Assembly (NCBI GenBank): GCA_017304475.1
Contig: JAFKKV010000043.1
Location: forward strand, 1-56,565
Direction: 5' to 3'
Length of the DNA: 56,565 nucleotides
Origin: Hyphomicrobiales bacterium
GTDB taxonomy: Bacteria > Pseudomonadota > Alphaproteobacteria > Rhizobiales > Phreatobacteraceae
The position numbers were made by a program, and so were the translations under genes. The notes below the pieces were generated by a model. The model was given only the letters and a program-made list of their open reading frames with translations. It was not told the DNA's origin and searched no databases. Shown in pieces: positions 1 to 8,457 of this stretch. Within the stretch, counting starts at the first letter, position 1. Each line of letters starts with the position of its first letter.

Positions 1-1
1 T

Positions 2-1828
2 TATGCGATCACCTATGCCAGCGCCGACCTGACGGTGACACCGCGCGCGATCACGGTGACGGCTGACGCCAAGAGCCGTGTCTATGGCGACGCCAATCCG
101 GCGCTGACCTATACCCCGACGGGCTTGCTGTTCTCGGACACGCTGACCGGATCGCTTGGCACCGGCGCATCGGCCACCTCCGGCGTCGGCTCCTATGCGA
201 TCACGCAGGGGACGCTGGCCAATGCCAATTACGCAATCAGCTATACCGGCGCGAACCTGGCGGTGACCCAGCGCGCCATCACGGTGACGGCGGATGCCAA
301 GAGCCGCGTCTATGGCGATGCCAATCCGGCGCTCAGCTATCAGGTGACCACCGGCAGCCTCGTCAATGGCGACGGTCTTGCGGGCGCACTCGCGACCGGT
401 GCGACCGTGACGTCCGGCGTCGGCACCTATGCGATCGGCCAGGGCACGCTCGCCAATGCCAATTACGCCATCACCTATGCCGATGCCAACCTGACCATCA
501 CCCAGCGCGCCATCACGGTGACGGCGGACGGCAAGAGCCGCGTCTATGGCGATGCCAATCCGGCGCTGACCTATGCGATCACCAGCGGCAGCCTGGTCTC
601 CGGCGACGTGCTGGCCGGCGCGCTCACGACGGCTGCGACCACGACCTCGAATGTCGGCACCTATGCGATCGGGCAGGGCACGCTCGCCAATGCCAATTAT
701 GCGATCACCTATGCCAGCGCCGACCTGACGGTGACGCCGCGCGCGATCACGGTGACGGCGGACGCCAAGAGCCGGGTCTATGGCGACGCCAATCCGGCGC
801 TGACCTATACCCCGTCGGGCCTGCTGTTCTCGGACACGCTGAGCGGCGCTCTGGCCACTGGTGCGCCCAACACATCGGGCGTCGGCACCTACGGCATCAC
901 CCTGGGCACGCTCGCCAACGCCAATTACACGATCACCTATACCGGCGCCGACCTGACGGTGACGCCGCGCGCCATCACGGTGGTGGCGGATGCCAAAGCC
1001 CGTGTCTATGGCGACGCCAATCCGGCACTGACCTATACTCCGACGGGCTTGCTGTTCTCCGACACGCTGACCGGATCGCTGGCGACCGGCGCATCGGCCA
1101 CCTCCGGCGTCGGCTCCTATGCGATCACGCAGGGGACGCTCGCCAATGCCAATTACGCAATCAGCTATACCGGCGCGAACCTGACGGTGACCCAGCGCGC
1201 CATCACCATCACGGCGCATGATCTCAGCCGGGTCTATGGCGATGCCAATCCGGCCCTGACCTTCAGCGTCGGCGGTTCCGGCCTGGCCAATGGCGATGTC
1301 CTGTCCGGGGCTCTGGCGACGGCTGCGGGCACCTCTTCGAATGTCGGCGGCTACGCCATCGGCCAGGGCACGCTCGGCGGCGCCAACTATACGATCACCG
1401 GCTTCACCGGCGGGACCCTGACGGTGACGGCGCGGCCGGTGACCATTACCGCGGTGGACGTGACCAAGAGCTTCGGCCAACCGGACCCGGCGCTGACCTA
1501 TGTCGTCGGCGGCATGGGGCTCGTTAATGGCGACCAGCCGAGCGGCAGCCTGACGCGCGAGGCCGGTGAGAGCGTCGGCTCCTATGCGATCCTCGCCGGC
1601 TCGCTCGCTTTGTCGTCGAACTATCAGCTGAGCTTCAGGGGCGGGCGCTTCACGGTCGCGCCGACGCCCGCGCCGGAGGCGATCAGCCAACTCGCGATGC
1701 TCTACGCGGCGCCGCCTTCGCCCGTCGGCGCCGGCGGCGATGCGGTGCTGGCCGGCCTGACGGCGGCCGGTCGGGACGGTGGGCTCAATTGCCGGCCGCA
1801 GCCGGCCGGAGGGCTGACCTGTCCTTGA
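2..1828 (+). CDS. MBG-repeat filamentous surface/secreted protein, C-terminal part (5' truncated by window)
   Basis: The reading frame is open from the first base, so the N-terminus lies outside the window. The visible part is seven tandem repeats of 76-79 residues, each starting R-A-I-T-V/I-T-A-D and containing SRVYGDANPALTY, a GTLANANYAITY block and a closing LTVT(P/Q). This is the pattern of the MBG-type (mostly beta, glycine-rich) repeats found in filamentous haemagglutinin-like exoproteins. Repeat starts are near 44, 272, 506, 740, 968, 1196 and 1433; the last two are more diverged. A non-repetitive tail of about 55 residues contains two cysteines and ends LTCP. The next gene is a TpsB-type transporter, so I infer that this is its secreted TpsA-like partner. 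The secretion (TPS) domain would be N-terminal and cannot be seen. Function as adhesin or matrix protein is inference. Confidence 0.85.
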   Translation, partial: YAITYASADLTVTPRAITVTADAKSRVYGDANPALTYTPTGLLFSDTLTGSLGTGASATSGVGSYAITQGTLANANYAISYTGANLAVTQRAITVTADAKSRVYGDANPALSYQVTTGSLVNGDGLAGALATGATVTSGVGTYAIGQGTLANANYAITYADANLTITQRAITVTADGKSRVYGDANPALTYAITSGSLVSGDVLAGALTTAATTTSNVGTYAIGQGTLANANYAITYASADLTVTPRAITVTADAKSRVYGDANPALTYTPSGLLFSDTLSGALATGAPNTSGVGTYGITLGTLANANYTITYTGADLTVTPRAITVVADAKARVYGDANPALTYTPTGLLFSDTLTGSLATGASATSGVGSYAITQGTLANANYAISYTGANLTVTQRAITITAHDLSRVYGDANPALTFSVGGSGLANGDVLSGALATAAGTSSNVGGYAIGQGTLGGANYTITGFTGGTLTVTARPVTITAVDVTKSFGQPDPALTYVVGGMGLVNGDQPSGSLTREAGESVGSYAILAGSLALSSNYQLSFRGGRFTVAPTPAPEAISQLAMLYAAPPSPVGAGGDAVLAGLTAAGRDGGLNCRPQPAGGLTCP

Positions 1829-1830
1829 TC

Positions 1831-3624
1831 ATGACAACGGCCCTTGAAATGTCATTCGTACACATGGTCCGGCTCTGCTCGCCACGGCGTCTGCCGGTGC
1901 GTGCGGCTGCTCTGCTGCTCGCGGCGGGACTGGTGCCGAGCACGCCCATGCCGGCTTTGGCGCAGGCGCCGTCGCCCAGCCAGATCACGCCCCGCAGCCT
2001 CGCGCCCGATATCCAGCGCAGCCCCACCGGCGTGGTGCTGCCCGAGGCGCCGGCCGGGCAGGTGCCGCCCGGGGCCGCCGGCGTGACGCTGCGCATCGGC
2101 GCCGTCGCGGTGGAGGGAGGCGATCCGGCACTCGCCGCCGAGACCGCCGCCATCACGGCACCGCTCCGGGGACGCACCGTGTCGATCGCGGCGATCTATG
2201 CCGCGGCCGCCGCGATCGAGCAGCTCTACGCCGCCCGCGGCTATTTCCTGACCCGCGTGGTCATCCCACCCCAGGACGCGCGCCATGGCGGCACGCTGCG
2301 GCTCAGGGTGATCGAAGGTTTCGTCGAGGCCATCGACACGTCCCGGCTGTCGGCGCGAGTCCGGGGCCGGGTCGATGCGGTCACCGCCGGCCTGGTCGGT
2401 GTACGCCGGCTGACGCTGGCGCTCTTCGAACGCAAATTGCTGCTCGCCGGCGATATACCGGGCTTGGCGCTGCGCTCCACGCTCGAACCCGGCGCAAGCC
2501 CCGGCGCAGTCCGGCTGATCCTCAACGGCGAGCACCGGCCGCTCGGCGCCGAGCTCAGCATCGACAATTCCCTGCCGAAATCCCTCGGCGCGACATCGGC
2601 GACGCTCTCCGCCGCCTTCCAGTCCGTCGCCGGCTTCGGCGAGCTCGCCTATATCACCGCCTCGGGTTCGCCATCGAATGGCTGGCTGGCTTCGGAAGGG
2701 TCGCGGCGCCTGGTGGCGGCCGGCATCATCCTGCCTGTCGGCACGGACGGATTGACGTTCAATGCCGAGGCGACGCTGTCCGACACGCATCCGCGGAGCG
2801 GCCCCGGCATGCTCGAGACGGCGAGCACCTTGCGCCGCCTGGCGTTCCGGCTGGCCTATCCCCTGATCCGCAGCCGCAGCACGAACCTGACCCTGCGCGG
2901 AGCCCTGGAGGTGGCCGACGAGCGGCAGAGCGCGCCGCTTTTCGACATCACGCTTTATGACGACCGGCTTCGCCCGATCCGCATCGGCGTCGATCTCGCC
3001 CATGTCGTCGCGCTGACCGGCACGAGCGTCAGTTTCGGCCTGGATTTTTCGCAAGGCTTCCATTGGCTCGGCAGCCGCGGCCGGACCGACGCGACCTTCA
3101 ACCAGCCGCTGTCCCGGCTGGGCGGCAGCGACGTTTTCAGCAAGCTTGAATTCCGCGCCAGGCTGAACCAGACGCTTCTCTGGAATTTCGCCCTGGAACT
3201 GAGCGGCCGGGCGCAATATGCGCTGACCGGGCCGCTGCTCAACAGCGAAAGGTTCACCCTTGGCGGGCCGCGCAGTCTCAGCGCGCTCGATTCCGGCCTG
3301 CTTGCCGGCGACAGCGGCTGGCTGGTGCGCGCCGAGCTGCAATATTCGGCCTTCATCCCGCCGGGACCGGCCGGGCAGGGCGTGCTGGTGCCCTATCTTT
3401 TCGCCTCGCGCGGCCAGGCGGTCAATCTGCGGCCGACTGCTGTCGAGCATCGCACAGTCGGCGCCACCAATGTCGGTGCGGGCGTGCGCTCGACCGTGAT
3501 CCCGGCCGAGCTGCCTTTCGGGCCCCGCGCGATCGATCTCGGGCTCGAGGGCGCGCGCCAGATCGGCGACGGCCCGGGCAATGACGGCTGGCGGGTCAAC
3601 GCCAACGCATCCCTGAAATTCTGA
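1831..3624 (+). CDS. ShlB/FhaC/HecB-family two-partner secretion transporter (TpsB)
   Basis: Outer-membrane Omp85-superfamily pore that would export the preceding repeat protein. The frame opens earlier at 1789, but ATG 1831 lies just past the upstream stop at 1828; ATG 1849 and ATG 1864 are alternatives, and only the last begins directly at a signal-peptide-like stretch (MVRLCSPRRLPVRAAALLLA, then PALAQA). A POTRA-like domain follows (IEQLYAARGYFLTRVVIPPQ, then LRLRVIEGFVE), the ShlB-type POTRA pattern. The rest alternates polar and hydrophobic residues like a barrel, with the family motif ERFTLGGPRSLSALDSG (the equivalent of LGGxxSVRGY) and a terminal phenylalanine (SLKF) typical of outer-membrane barrels. 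About 597 residues matches the family. The tandem arrangement with an MBG exoprotein is the classical TPS order. Confidence 0.88.
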   Translation: MTTALEMSFVHMVRLCSPRRLPVRAAALLLAAGLVPSTPMPALAQAPSPSQITPRSLAPDIQRSPTGVVLPEAPAGQVPPGAAGVTLRIGAVAVEGGDPALAAETAAITAPLRGRTVSIAAIYAAAAAIEQLYAARGYFLTRVVIPPQDARHGGTLRLRVIEGFVEAIDTSRLSARVRGRVDAVTAGLVGVRRLTLALFERKLLLAGDIPGLALRSTLEPGASPGAVRLILNGEHRPLGAELSIDNSLPKSLGATSATLSAAFQSVAGFGELAYITASGSPSNGWLASEGSRRLVAAGIILPVGTDGLTFNAEATLSDTHPRSGPGMLETASTLRRLAFRLAYPLIRSRSTNLTLRGALEVADERQSAPLFDITLYDDRLRPIRIGVDLAHVVALTGTSVSFGLDFSQGFHWLGSRGRTDATFNQPLSRLGGSDVFSKLEFRARLNQTLLWNFALELSGRAQYALTGPLLNSERFTLGGPRSLSALDSGLLAGDSGWLVRAELQYSAFIPPGPAGQGVLVPYLFASRGQAVNLRPTAVEHRTVGATNVGAGVRSTVIPAELPFGPRAIDLGLEGARQIGDGPGNDGWRVNANASLKF

Positions 3625-3687
3625 CCAAAGAAGGGATCGGCGGTGCGCAGCCCGTGCGCCGCGGTCCGTACATGAAAGACTGTCGTG

Positions 3688-4293
3688 ATGACCACTTTCT
3701 CGCCGCGCCGCGGCCGCCTTGCCGTCCTGTCCTCCGCGGCCGCGATCGTGATGCTCGCCGTGCCGGCCTTCGCCCAGGCGCCCCGGCCAGCCGAAGCGCC
3801 GCCGCGTGCCCCGGCCGCCGCGGCCGGCCAGGCCGCAGCCGCGCCCTCATTGCCAGGCGGGGCCTCGTCGCTGCAGGAGGCCCATGGTGACTGGGTGGTG
3901 GGCTGCGCTGTGCAGGGCAATGCCAAGCGTTGCGGGCTGACCCAGGAGCAGACCAACCAGCAGACGCGCCAGCGCGTCCTGGCCATGGAGCTGACGCTCG
4001 CCGGCGATCGCATCGAAGGCGTGCTGCTCCTGCCCTTCGGCCTTGTGCTCGACCAGGGTGTCGTGCTCCAGATCGACGAATTGCCGCAGGGCCAGGCCTT
4101 ACGCTTCCGCACCTGCCTGCCTGCCGGCTGCGTCGTTCCCGTCAGCTTCGATGCCCGCCAGACGGCCGCGCTGCGGGCCGGCACGGCGCTCAAGGCAAAG
4201 GTGCTGCCCGAGGGCGGCCAGGCGACCGTGCTGACCATTTCGCTCAAAGGTCTGGGCTCGGGGCTCGACCGCAGCGCGGCGCTCGCACGGTAG
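3688..4293 (+). CDS. Invasion-associated locus B (IalB) family periplasmic protein
   Basis: A signal peptide is followed by an Ala/Pro-rich linker to about residue 55. The IalB core then begins at HGDWVVGCAVQGNAKRCGLT, with paired cysteines here and again at FRTCLPAGCVVP, the usual IalB disulfide pattern. Length (about 201 residues) fits the family. GTG at 3685 directly precedes ATG 3688, which I prefer. It lies 63 bases after the TpsB gene on the same strand and may be cotranscribed with it. IalB was named for erythrocyte invasion in Bartonella, but homologues are widespread in non-pathogenic Hyphomicrobiales and their biochemical role is unknown. Here a periplasmic or outer-membrane-associated role is inferred. 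A second paralogue lies at 12577. Confidence 0.85.
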   Translation: MTTFSPRRGRLAVLSSAAAIVMLAVPAFAQAPRPAEAPPRAPAAAAGQAAAAPSLPGGASSLQEAHGDWVVGCAVQGNAKRCGLTQEQTNQQTRQRVLAMELTLAGDRIEGVLLLPFGLVLDQGVVLQIDELPQGQALRFRTCLPAGCVVPVSFDARQTAALRAGTALKAKVLPEGGQATVLTISLKGLGSGLDRSAALAR

Positions 4294-4342
4294 GGCCCGG
4301 CGCTTCAGGTTGAAGTCTTGCAGCGAGCCTCGAAGGACGGCG

Positions 4343-4370
4343 CATCGGACTGCACTCTTTCAGTCCGATG
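4343..4370. terminator. Perfect 10-bp inverted repeat between convergent genes (possible bidirectional terminator)
   Basis: CATCGGACTG at 4343-4352 and its exact reverse complement at 4361-4370 flank the 8-base loop CACTCTTT. It sits in the 107-base gap between the convergent ialB-like gene and moeA. No strong T-run follows on either strand, so rho-independent termination is uncertain; mRNA 3'-end protection is an alternative. Confidence 0.4.
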
Positions 4371-4400
4371 TGATCAATCTCTAGACTGGCGCCCGACGGC

Positions 4401-5624
4401 CTAACCGGCCGGAGGCAGCCCTCGTTGTGACAGGCGGATGATGCGGCAGGGGCTGCCGGCGGGTGCCGCGGGCGCATGAGGCGCGCGCAGCACCAGGGCG
4501 TCGGCCTCGGCCAGCACACGGATCATCGAGGAATCCTGGACCGGAGCGGGGGTCGCCACCAGCCGGCCGTCGCGCCAATCGAGGCTCGCGCGCAGATAAT
4601 CGGCGCGCAGGTCGTTGGGGCCGACGTCGACGGCGAACGTGGCTTCTTCCGTTGCCGCCTCGATGTCGCGGCGGCCGGCGAGCTTGCGGAGCAGCGGCAG
4701 CAGGAAGATCGTCGAGCAGACGAAAGAGGCGACGGGATTGCCGGGCAGGCCGAGCAGCCGCATGGGGCCGAGATCGGCCATCATCAGCGGCTTGCCGGGC
4801 CGCATGGCGATCTTCCAGAAGCCGAGTTCGGCGCCTTCATGCTCGATCACGTCGCGCATCAGGTCATATTCGCCGACCGACGCGCCGCCGGAGGTCACCA
4901 GGATGTCGAAGCCGGCCTGGCGTGCGCCGCGCACCGCGGCAAGCGTCGCATCGAGCCGGTCGGGGCAGATGCCGAGATCGGTGGCGATGCCGCCTTCCCG
5001 GCGGACCAGCAGGGCGACCGCCAGGGCATTGGACGAGACGATCTGGCCCGGACCGGGCGTGCTTCCCGGCTCGATCAGCTCGTCGCCGGTGGACAGGATC
5101 GCCACGCGCGGCGCCCGATGGACCGGCACGCGCGCATGGTTCATGGCGGCGGCGAGCGCCAGCTTGCGCGGGTCGAGCCGCGTGCCGGCCGTGAGCCCGA
5201 CCATGCCTTCGGCGAAATCGAGGCCCTGCGGGCGGATATGCCGGCCGCGCGGGGAAGACGTCGCCACGCTGACATGGTCGCCGTGGCGCGCGGTGTCCTC
5301 CTGGATGACGATGGTGTCGGCCCCGTCGGGCAGTTCGGCGCCGGTGAAGATGCGCAGCGCCGTGCCGGCGGGCAAGGTGCCGGAGAACGGCCGTCCGGCC
5401 GCGCTCTCGCCGATGACGGTGAGGCTGCCGGGAAGATCGGCCGCGCGTACGGCGTAGCCATCCATGGCGGAGACCGCGGCCGGCGGCTGGGTGCGGGTGG
5501 CGACGAGGTCGCGGCTCAGCACCCGCCCGTCGGCTTCGGCCAGGGGCAGCCATTCCTCGGGCAGGGCCGTCGCGCCGGCGAGGACGCGGGCCAGGGCATC
5601 GGCGACCGGCAGCAGTCCCGCCAT
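4401..5624 (-). CDS. moeA: Molybdopterin molybdotransferase MoeA
   Basis: Inserts molybdate into adenylylated molybdopterin, the last step of molybdenum cofactor synthesis, in the cytoplasm. The 407-residue protein has the MoeA N-terminal region with the signature SAMDGYAV (Met at residue 54), the MoCF-binding domain with ILSTGDEL (177-183) and TSGGASVGEYDLM (from 244), GNPVASFV, and a C-terminal MoeA domain IV. The frame extends upstream to 5723, but ATG 5624 starts one base after the moaC stop (5626), so I start there; the two are clearly one operon. The cofactor is needed by the xanthine dehydrogenase encoded at 20716-24532. Confidence 0.95.
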   Translation of the reverse strand: MAGLLPVADALARVLAGATALPEEWLPLAEADGRVLSRDLVATRTQPPAAVSAMDGYAVRAADLPGSLTVIGESAAGRPFSGTLPAGTALRIFTGAELPDGADTIVIQEDTARHGDHVSVATSSPRGRHIRPQGLDFAEGMVGLTAGTRLDPRKLALAAAMNHARVPVHRAPRVAILSTGDELIEPGSTPGPGQIVSSNALAVALLVRREGGIATDLGICPDRLDATLAAVRGARQAGFDILVTSGGASVGEYDLMRDVIEHEGAELGFWKIAMRPGKPLMMADLGPMRLLGLPGNPVASFVCSTIFLLPLLRKLAGRRDIEAATEEATFAVDVGPNDLRADYLRASLDWRDGRLVATPAPVQDSSMIRVLAEADALVLRAPHAPAAPAGSPCRIIRLSQRGLPPAG

Positions 5625-5625
5625 G

Positions 5626-6111
5626 TCATTCGGCCCGATAGCTGCCGGAGGCGCCGCCGGTCTTCTCGACCACGTGCAAGCCCTCGATGCGCATGCCGCG
5701 ATCGACCGCCTTGACCATGTCATAGACGGTCAGGCAGGCGACCGAGACGGCGGTGAGGGCCTCCATCTCGACACCGGTCTGGCCCGATACCTTGACGGTC
5801 GCGGTCACGATGACGCCCGGCAGGGCATCGTCCGGGACGATGTCGACCACCACCTTGGTGATCAGCAGGGGATGGCAGAGCGGGATCAGGTCATGCGTGC
5901 GCTTGGCCGCCATGATGCCGGCGAGCCGGGCAGTGCCCAGGACGTCGCCCTTCTTGGCTTCGCCCGCCTTGACGATCGCCAAGGTCTCCGGGCGCATCAG
6001 CACCCGGCCCTCGGCGACCGCGATCCGTTCGGTCACCGGCTTCGCGGAAACGTCGACCATATTGGCCTGGCCGCTGGCATCGAGATGGGTGAGAGTCTGT
6101 CCTTGCGCCAT
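5626..6111 (-). CDS. moaC: Cyclic pyranopterin monophosphate synthase MoaC
   Basis: Second enzyme of molybdopterin synthesis; converts 3',8-cyclo-7,8-dihydro-GTP to cyclic pyranopterin monophosphate. The 161-residue sequence matches the family end to end: HLDASGQANMVDVSAKPVTE near the N-terminus, the active-site region LIPLCHPLLITKV, GVEMEALTAVSVACLTVYDM and then DMVKAVDRGMRI. The C-terminus (EKTGGASGSY) is also typical. Its start is ATG 6111. moeA follows after one base. Confidence 0.96.
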   Translation of the reverse strand: MAQGQTLTHLDASGQANMVDVSAKPVTERIAVAEGRVLMRPETLAIVKAGEAKKGDVLGTARLAGIMAAKRTHDLIPLCHPLLITKVVVDIVPDDALPGVIVTATVKVSGQTGVEMEALTAVSVACLTVYDMVKAVDRGMRIEGLHVVEKTGGASGSYRAE

Positions 6112-6157
6112 GGCACGGGCTTAGCTCGTCACGATCGGCTCCGCAATGGCGCCTTCG

Positions 6158-6850
6158 CTACTCGGCGGCCGACCGGGCTTCACCGGCCTCTTTCCCCGCC
6201 TCTTGGGCCGTTTCTTGGGCCGCCTGGCGGATCGCGCCGGCGATGGTTTCGGGGGCCTCGGCGCCGGCGATGCCGTAGCGCTCGGCAATGATGAAGAAGG
6301 GCACGCCGGTGACGCCGATACGCTGTGCCGACGCGATGTCGCGGCGGGTTCGCTCGATATCGGCATCCGACTGGAACAGTTCGGTCAACAGGCTCGCCTC
6401 CAGGCCGTTGGCGACGCCGATATCGATCAGGGTCTGGCGGTCCGCGAGATTCCGGCCTTCGAGGAAATAGGCCCGGAACAGGTCTTCGACGACCGCATCC
6501 TGGGCAGGGCCCGAGCGCGCCCAGAGGACCAGGCGGTGCGCATCCAGCGTGTTCGGCGACACCTGGATCTTGTCGAACGCGAAGGCGATGCCCTCGGCGG
6601 CGCCGACGCCGGCGACCCGCGCGAACATGTCCTTGGTGCGGTCGAGGCTGCCGAATTTCTGGATCAGATACTGGTCGCGCGGCACGCCCTCGGCGGGCAG
6701 ATCGGGCGCCAGCTGGTAGGGACGCCAGCGAATCTCGACCGCGATCTCGGGAACCAAGGCCAGGGCCTTTTCGAGCCGGCGCTTGCCGATGAAGCACCAG
6801 GGGCAGACGACATCGGAAATGACGTCGACGGAAAGTGTCGCACCCGGCAT
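6158..6850 (-). CDS. DsbA-family (FrnE/2-hydroxychromene-isomerase-like) oxidoreductase
   Basis: A cytoplasmic thioredoxin-fold protein of the FrnE-like DsbA subfamily: 230 residues with no signal peptide. The redox motif C16-P-W-C19 (DVVCPWCFIGKRRLE) follows the first beta strand, the helical insertion contains NTLDAHRL, and the cis-proline loop reads GVTGVPFFII, all hallmarks of the family. The C-terminus after about residue 205 is Ala/Glu/Gln-rich and probably disordered. It lies about 45 bases upstream of moaC on the same strand and could be cotranscribed. Substrate unknown; FrnE proteins in other bacteria are linked to oxidative stress defence, which is only a suggestion here. Confidence 0.88.
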   Translation of the reverse strand: MPGATLSVDVISDVVCPWCFIGKRRLEKALALVPEIAVEIRWRPYQLAPDLPAEGVPRDQYLIQKFGSLDRTKDMFARVAGVGAAEGIAFAFDKIQVSPNTLDAHRLVLWARSGPAQDAVVEDLFRAYFLEGRNLADRQTLIDIGVANGLEASLLTELFQSDADIERTRRDIASAQRIGVTGVPFFIIAERYGIAGAEAPETIAGAIRQAAQETAQEAGKEAGEARSAAE

Positions 6851-6956
6851 GGCGGTCTCCCTGGCAAGCCACGCGAGCCTAAGCCGCGGGCCATCTCAGG
6901 TCCAGTTGGGGATTGGCGCGAGCGCCGGCAAGGCGGGTTTCGCCTCGCGGGCCGGC

Positions 6957-8174
6957 TCAGCGTGTCGCGGTCGGGGCGGCCGGCGGGGCGGTAGCGGCCG
7001 CCGTGCGGGCAAATTCGATCCGTTTCGACAGGCCGAGCTGGACGTTGAAGCTGGAAACCGGGATATTGCCGGTTTCCTGGGTATAGCGCCACGAACCCGC
7101 AAGGATCGCGGTCAGGCCGCCGTCGAATGCATAGGTGTATTCGGCCCCGAGCGTGGTGGTCACCGCGCGGGCGCCGAGGCCGACATATTCGTCGTTCTTG
7201 CGCCGGGCGAAGACGGCGAGCGTGTTGCTGGTGTTGAGCTTGGCCACCAGCTTGGCGTCGCTCAGCGTCGAGACATTGATGACGGAGAACGGCAAGGTGG
7301 TGTCTTCGAGGGTGCGGGCCGAGGACAGTTCGAGCGACAGCTTCTCGATCGGCAGCCTGAACATGTCGAGCGGGATCGTCGCTTTCGCCGTGTAGAGCAG
7401 GCGCTGGAGATCGTCGAAATCGCGGGCGGGAAAGGTCACGCGCGCATAGGACAGCGAGCCCTCGACCTTCATGCCGAGAAAGGTCGCCGAGGCGAACAGG
7501 TTCGGCTGAAAGCGGTCGTTGTTGCGCCTCAGTCCCAGATAGTCGGTCTCGAAGCGGAAGATGTTGCGCGAGGCGGTGAGCGACACGCCGATCTCGCCGA
7601 AGGACAGCCGGTAGAGAATGCCCGGCAGGACCGACAACGTGACGAAGCTCTCAGGGTAAGGGAGGAAGCTGCCGAGGGCGAAGATGTTGCGCTCGTTGAG
7701 CGTGGTGACCTTGGTGTCGACAGCGGTGAACAGGCGAAACTGGCCGATGTCGTAGTCGATCCGCTCGCGCCAGAGCAGCACGTCGTTGCGGCGCGACCAG
7801 GTCTGTTCGTGCACCGCGCTGATCGAGCTGCGCAACAACAGGTTGTCGGCCAGGCTCGTCGCATGCCGGAAGGTGATCCCGAGCGCGGTCGCCGGGTCGA
7901 CCTCGCGGCTCTCATAGACCGTGTTGTTGGTGGCGATCGCGATGGCATAACCTTCCTTGTCGCTGCCCCGCAGATAATCCCAAGTCGCGCTCTGGTTGAT
8001 GAAGCCGCTGTTCGGGCCGCCCTTGAAATTCATCGGATTTGAATCGAATCCGCCGCGCAATCCGAAGGTCGCCACCGAGTATTCCTGGGCCGCCGCCTCG
8101 GTTGCGCTGGCCGAAGTCGTGCCGCTCAGAAGCCAACCGGCAAGGGCCAAACTCACTGCAATGGAATGCCGCAT
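6957..8174 (-). CDS. Putative outer-membrane beta-barrel protein
   Basis: I prefer ATG 8174 (MRHSIAVSLALAGWLLSG), which gives a clean signal peptide ending near SASA; an upstream in-frame start at 8207 would add 11 polar residues. The mature part (about 380 residues) is a succession of short alternating-hydrophobicity strands separated by polar turns. Its first strand reads FGLRGGFDSNP, like the opening of bacterial surface-polysaccharide or uncharacterised outer-membrane barrels. No enzymatic motif is visible. The C-terminus ends in an Ala/Pro/Thr tail rather than an aromatic residue, which is unusual for a classical porin. It is divergent from the small secreted protein at 8458. Function unknown. 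Confidence 0.7.
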   Translation of the reverse strand: MRHSIAVSLALAGWLLSGTTSASATEAAAQEYSVATFGLRGGFDSNPMNFKGGPNSGFINQSATWDYLRGSDKEGYAIAIATNNTVYESREVDPATALGITFRHATSLADNLLLRSSISAVHEQTWSRRNDVLLWRERIDYDIGQFRLFTAVDTKVTTLNERNIFALGSFLPYPESFVTLSVLPGILYRLSFGEIGVSLTASRNIFRFETDYLGLRRNNDRFQPNLFASATFLGMKVEGSLSYARVTFPARDFDDLQRLLYTAKATIPLDMFRLPIEKLSLELSSARTLEDTTLPFSVINVSTLSDAKLVAKLNTSNTLAVFARRKNDEYVGLGARAVTTTLGAEYTYAFDGGLTAILAGSWRYTQETGNIPVSSFNVQLGLSKRIEFARTAAATAPPAAPTATR

Positions 8175-8457
8175 GAATTCACCCGATCTGGACCGTGAAT
8201 CTGCCAATTCCCTGGGTGATGATCAGTCATTCATTGCTAATTCTTGGTAAACGATCAGTTATCGATGTTGTCACGGGCAAAGTGTCGCGGCATCCGGTTC
8301 GCGCGGGCTCGGCGGATATTTGTTACGTAAAGTAATCCCTCCAGCATTAACAATACGAAGTATGGTTAAAAAGATCCAAAGATTGTAGTCTTCAATGTAT
8401 CAATTTAGAACAAAATCCATCGACCGGACTGGTCCGGCGATTACCTGGAGGAATGTC
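8175..8457. promoter_or_regulatory. AT-rich divergent intergenic region (probable back-to-back promoters)
   Basis: These 283 bases separate the beta-barrel gene (minus) from the small secreted protein gene (plus). The half nearest 8458 is strikingly AT-rich for this genome (TTGTTACGTAAAGTAATC near 8320 and TATGGTTAAAAAGATCC near 8360). The word GATCAGT occurs twice (about 8220 and 8253). A good ribosome-binding site, TGGAGGAA, precedes ATG 8458. I cannot assign promoter boxes with confidence. Confidence 0.4.

Noticed and set aside
44..1660. CRISPR-like direct repeats
   Set aside because: The repeat period is about 228-237 bases, in frame and translated as MBG protein repeats. There are no short palindromic repeats, unique spacers or cas genes.
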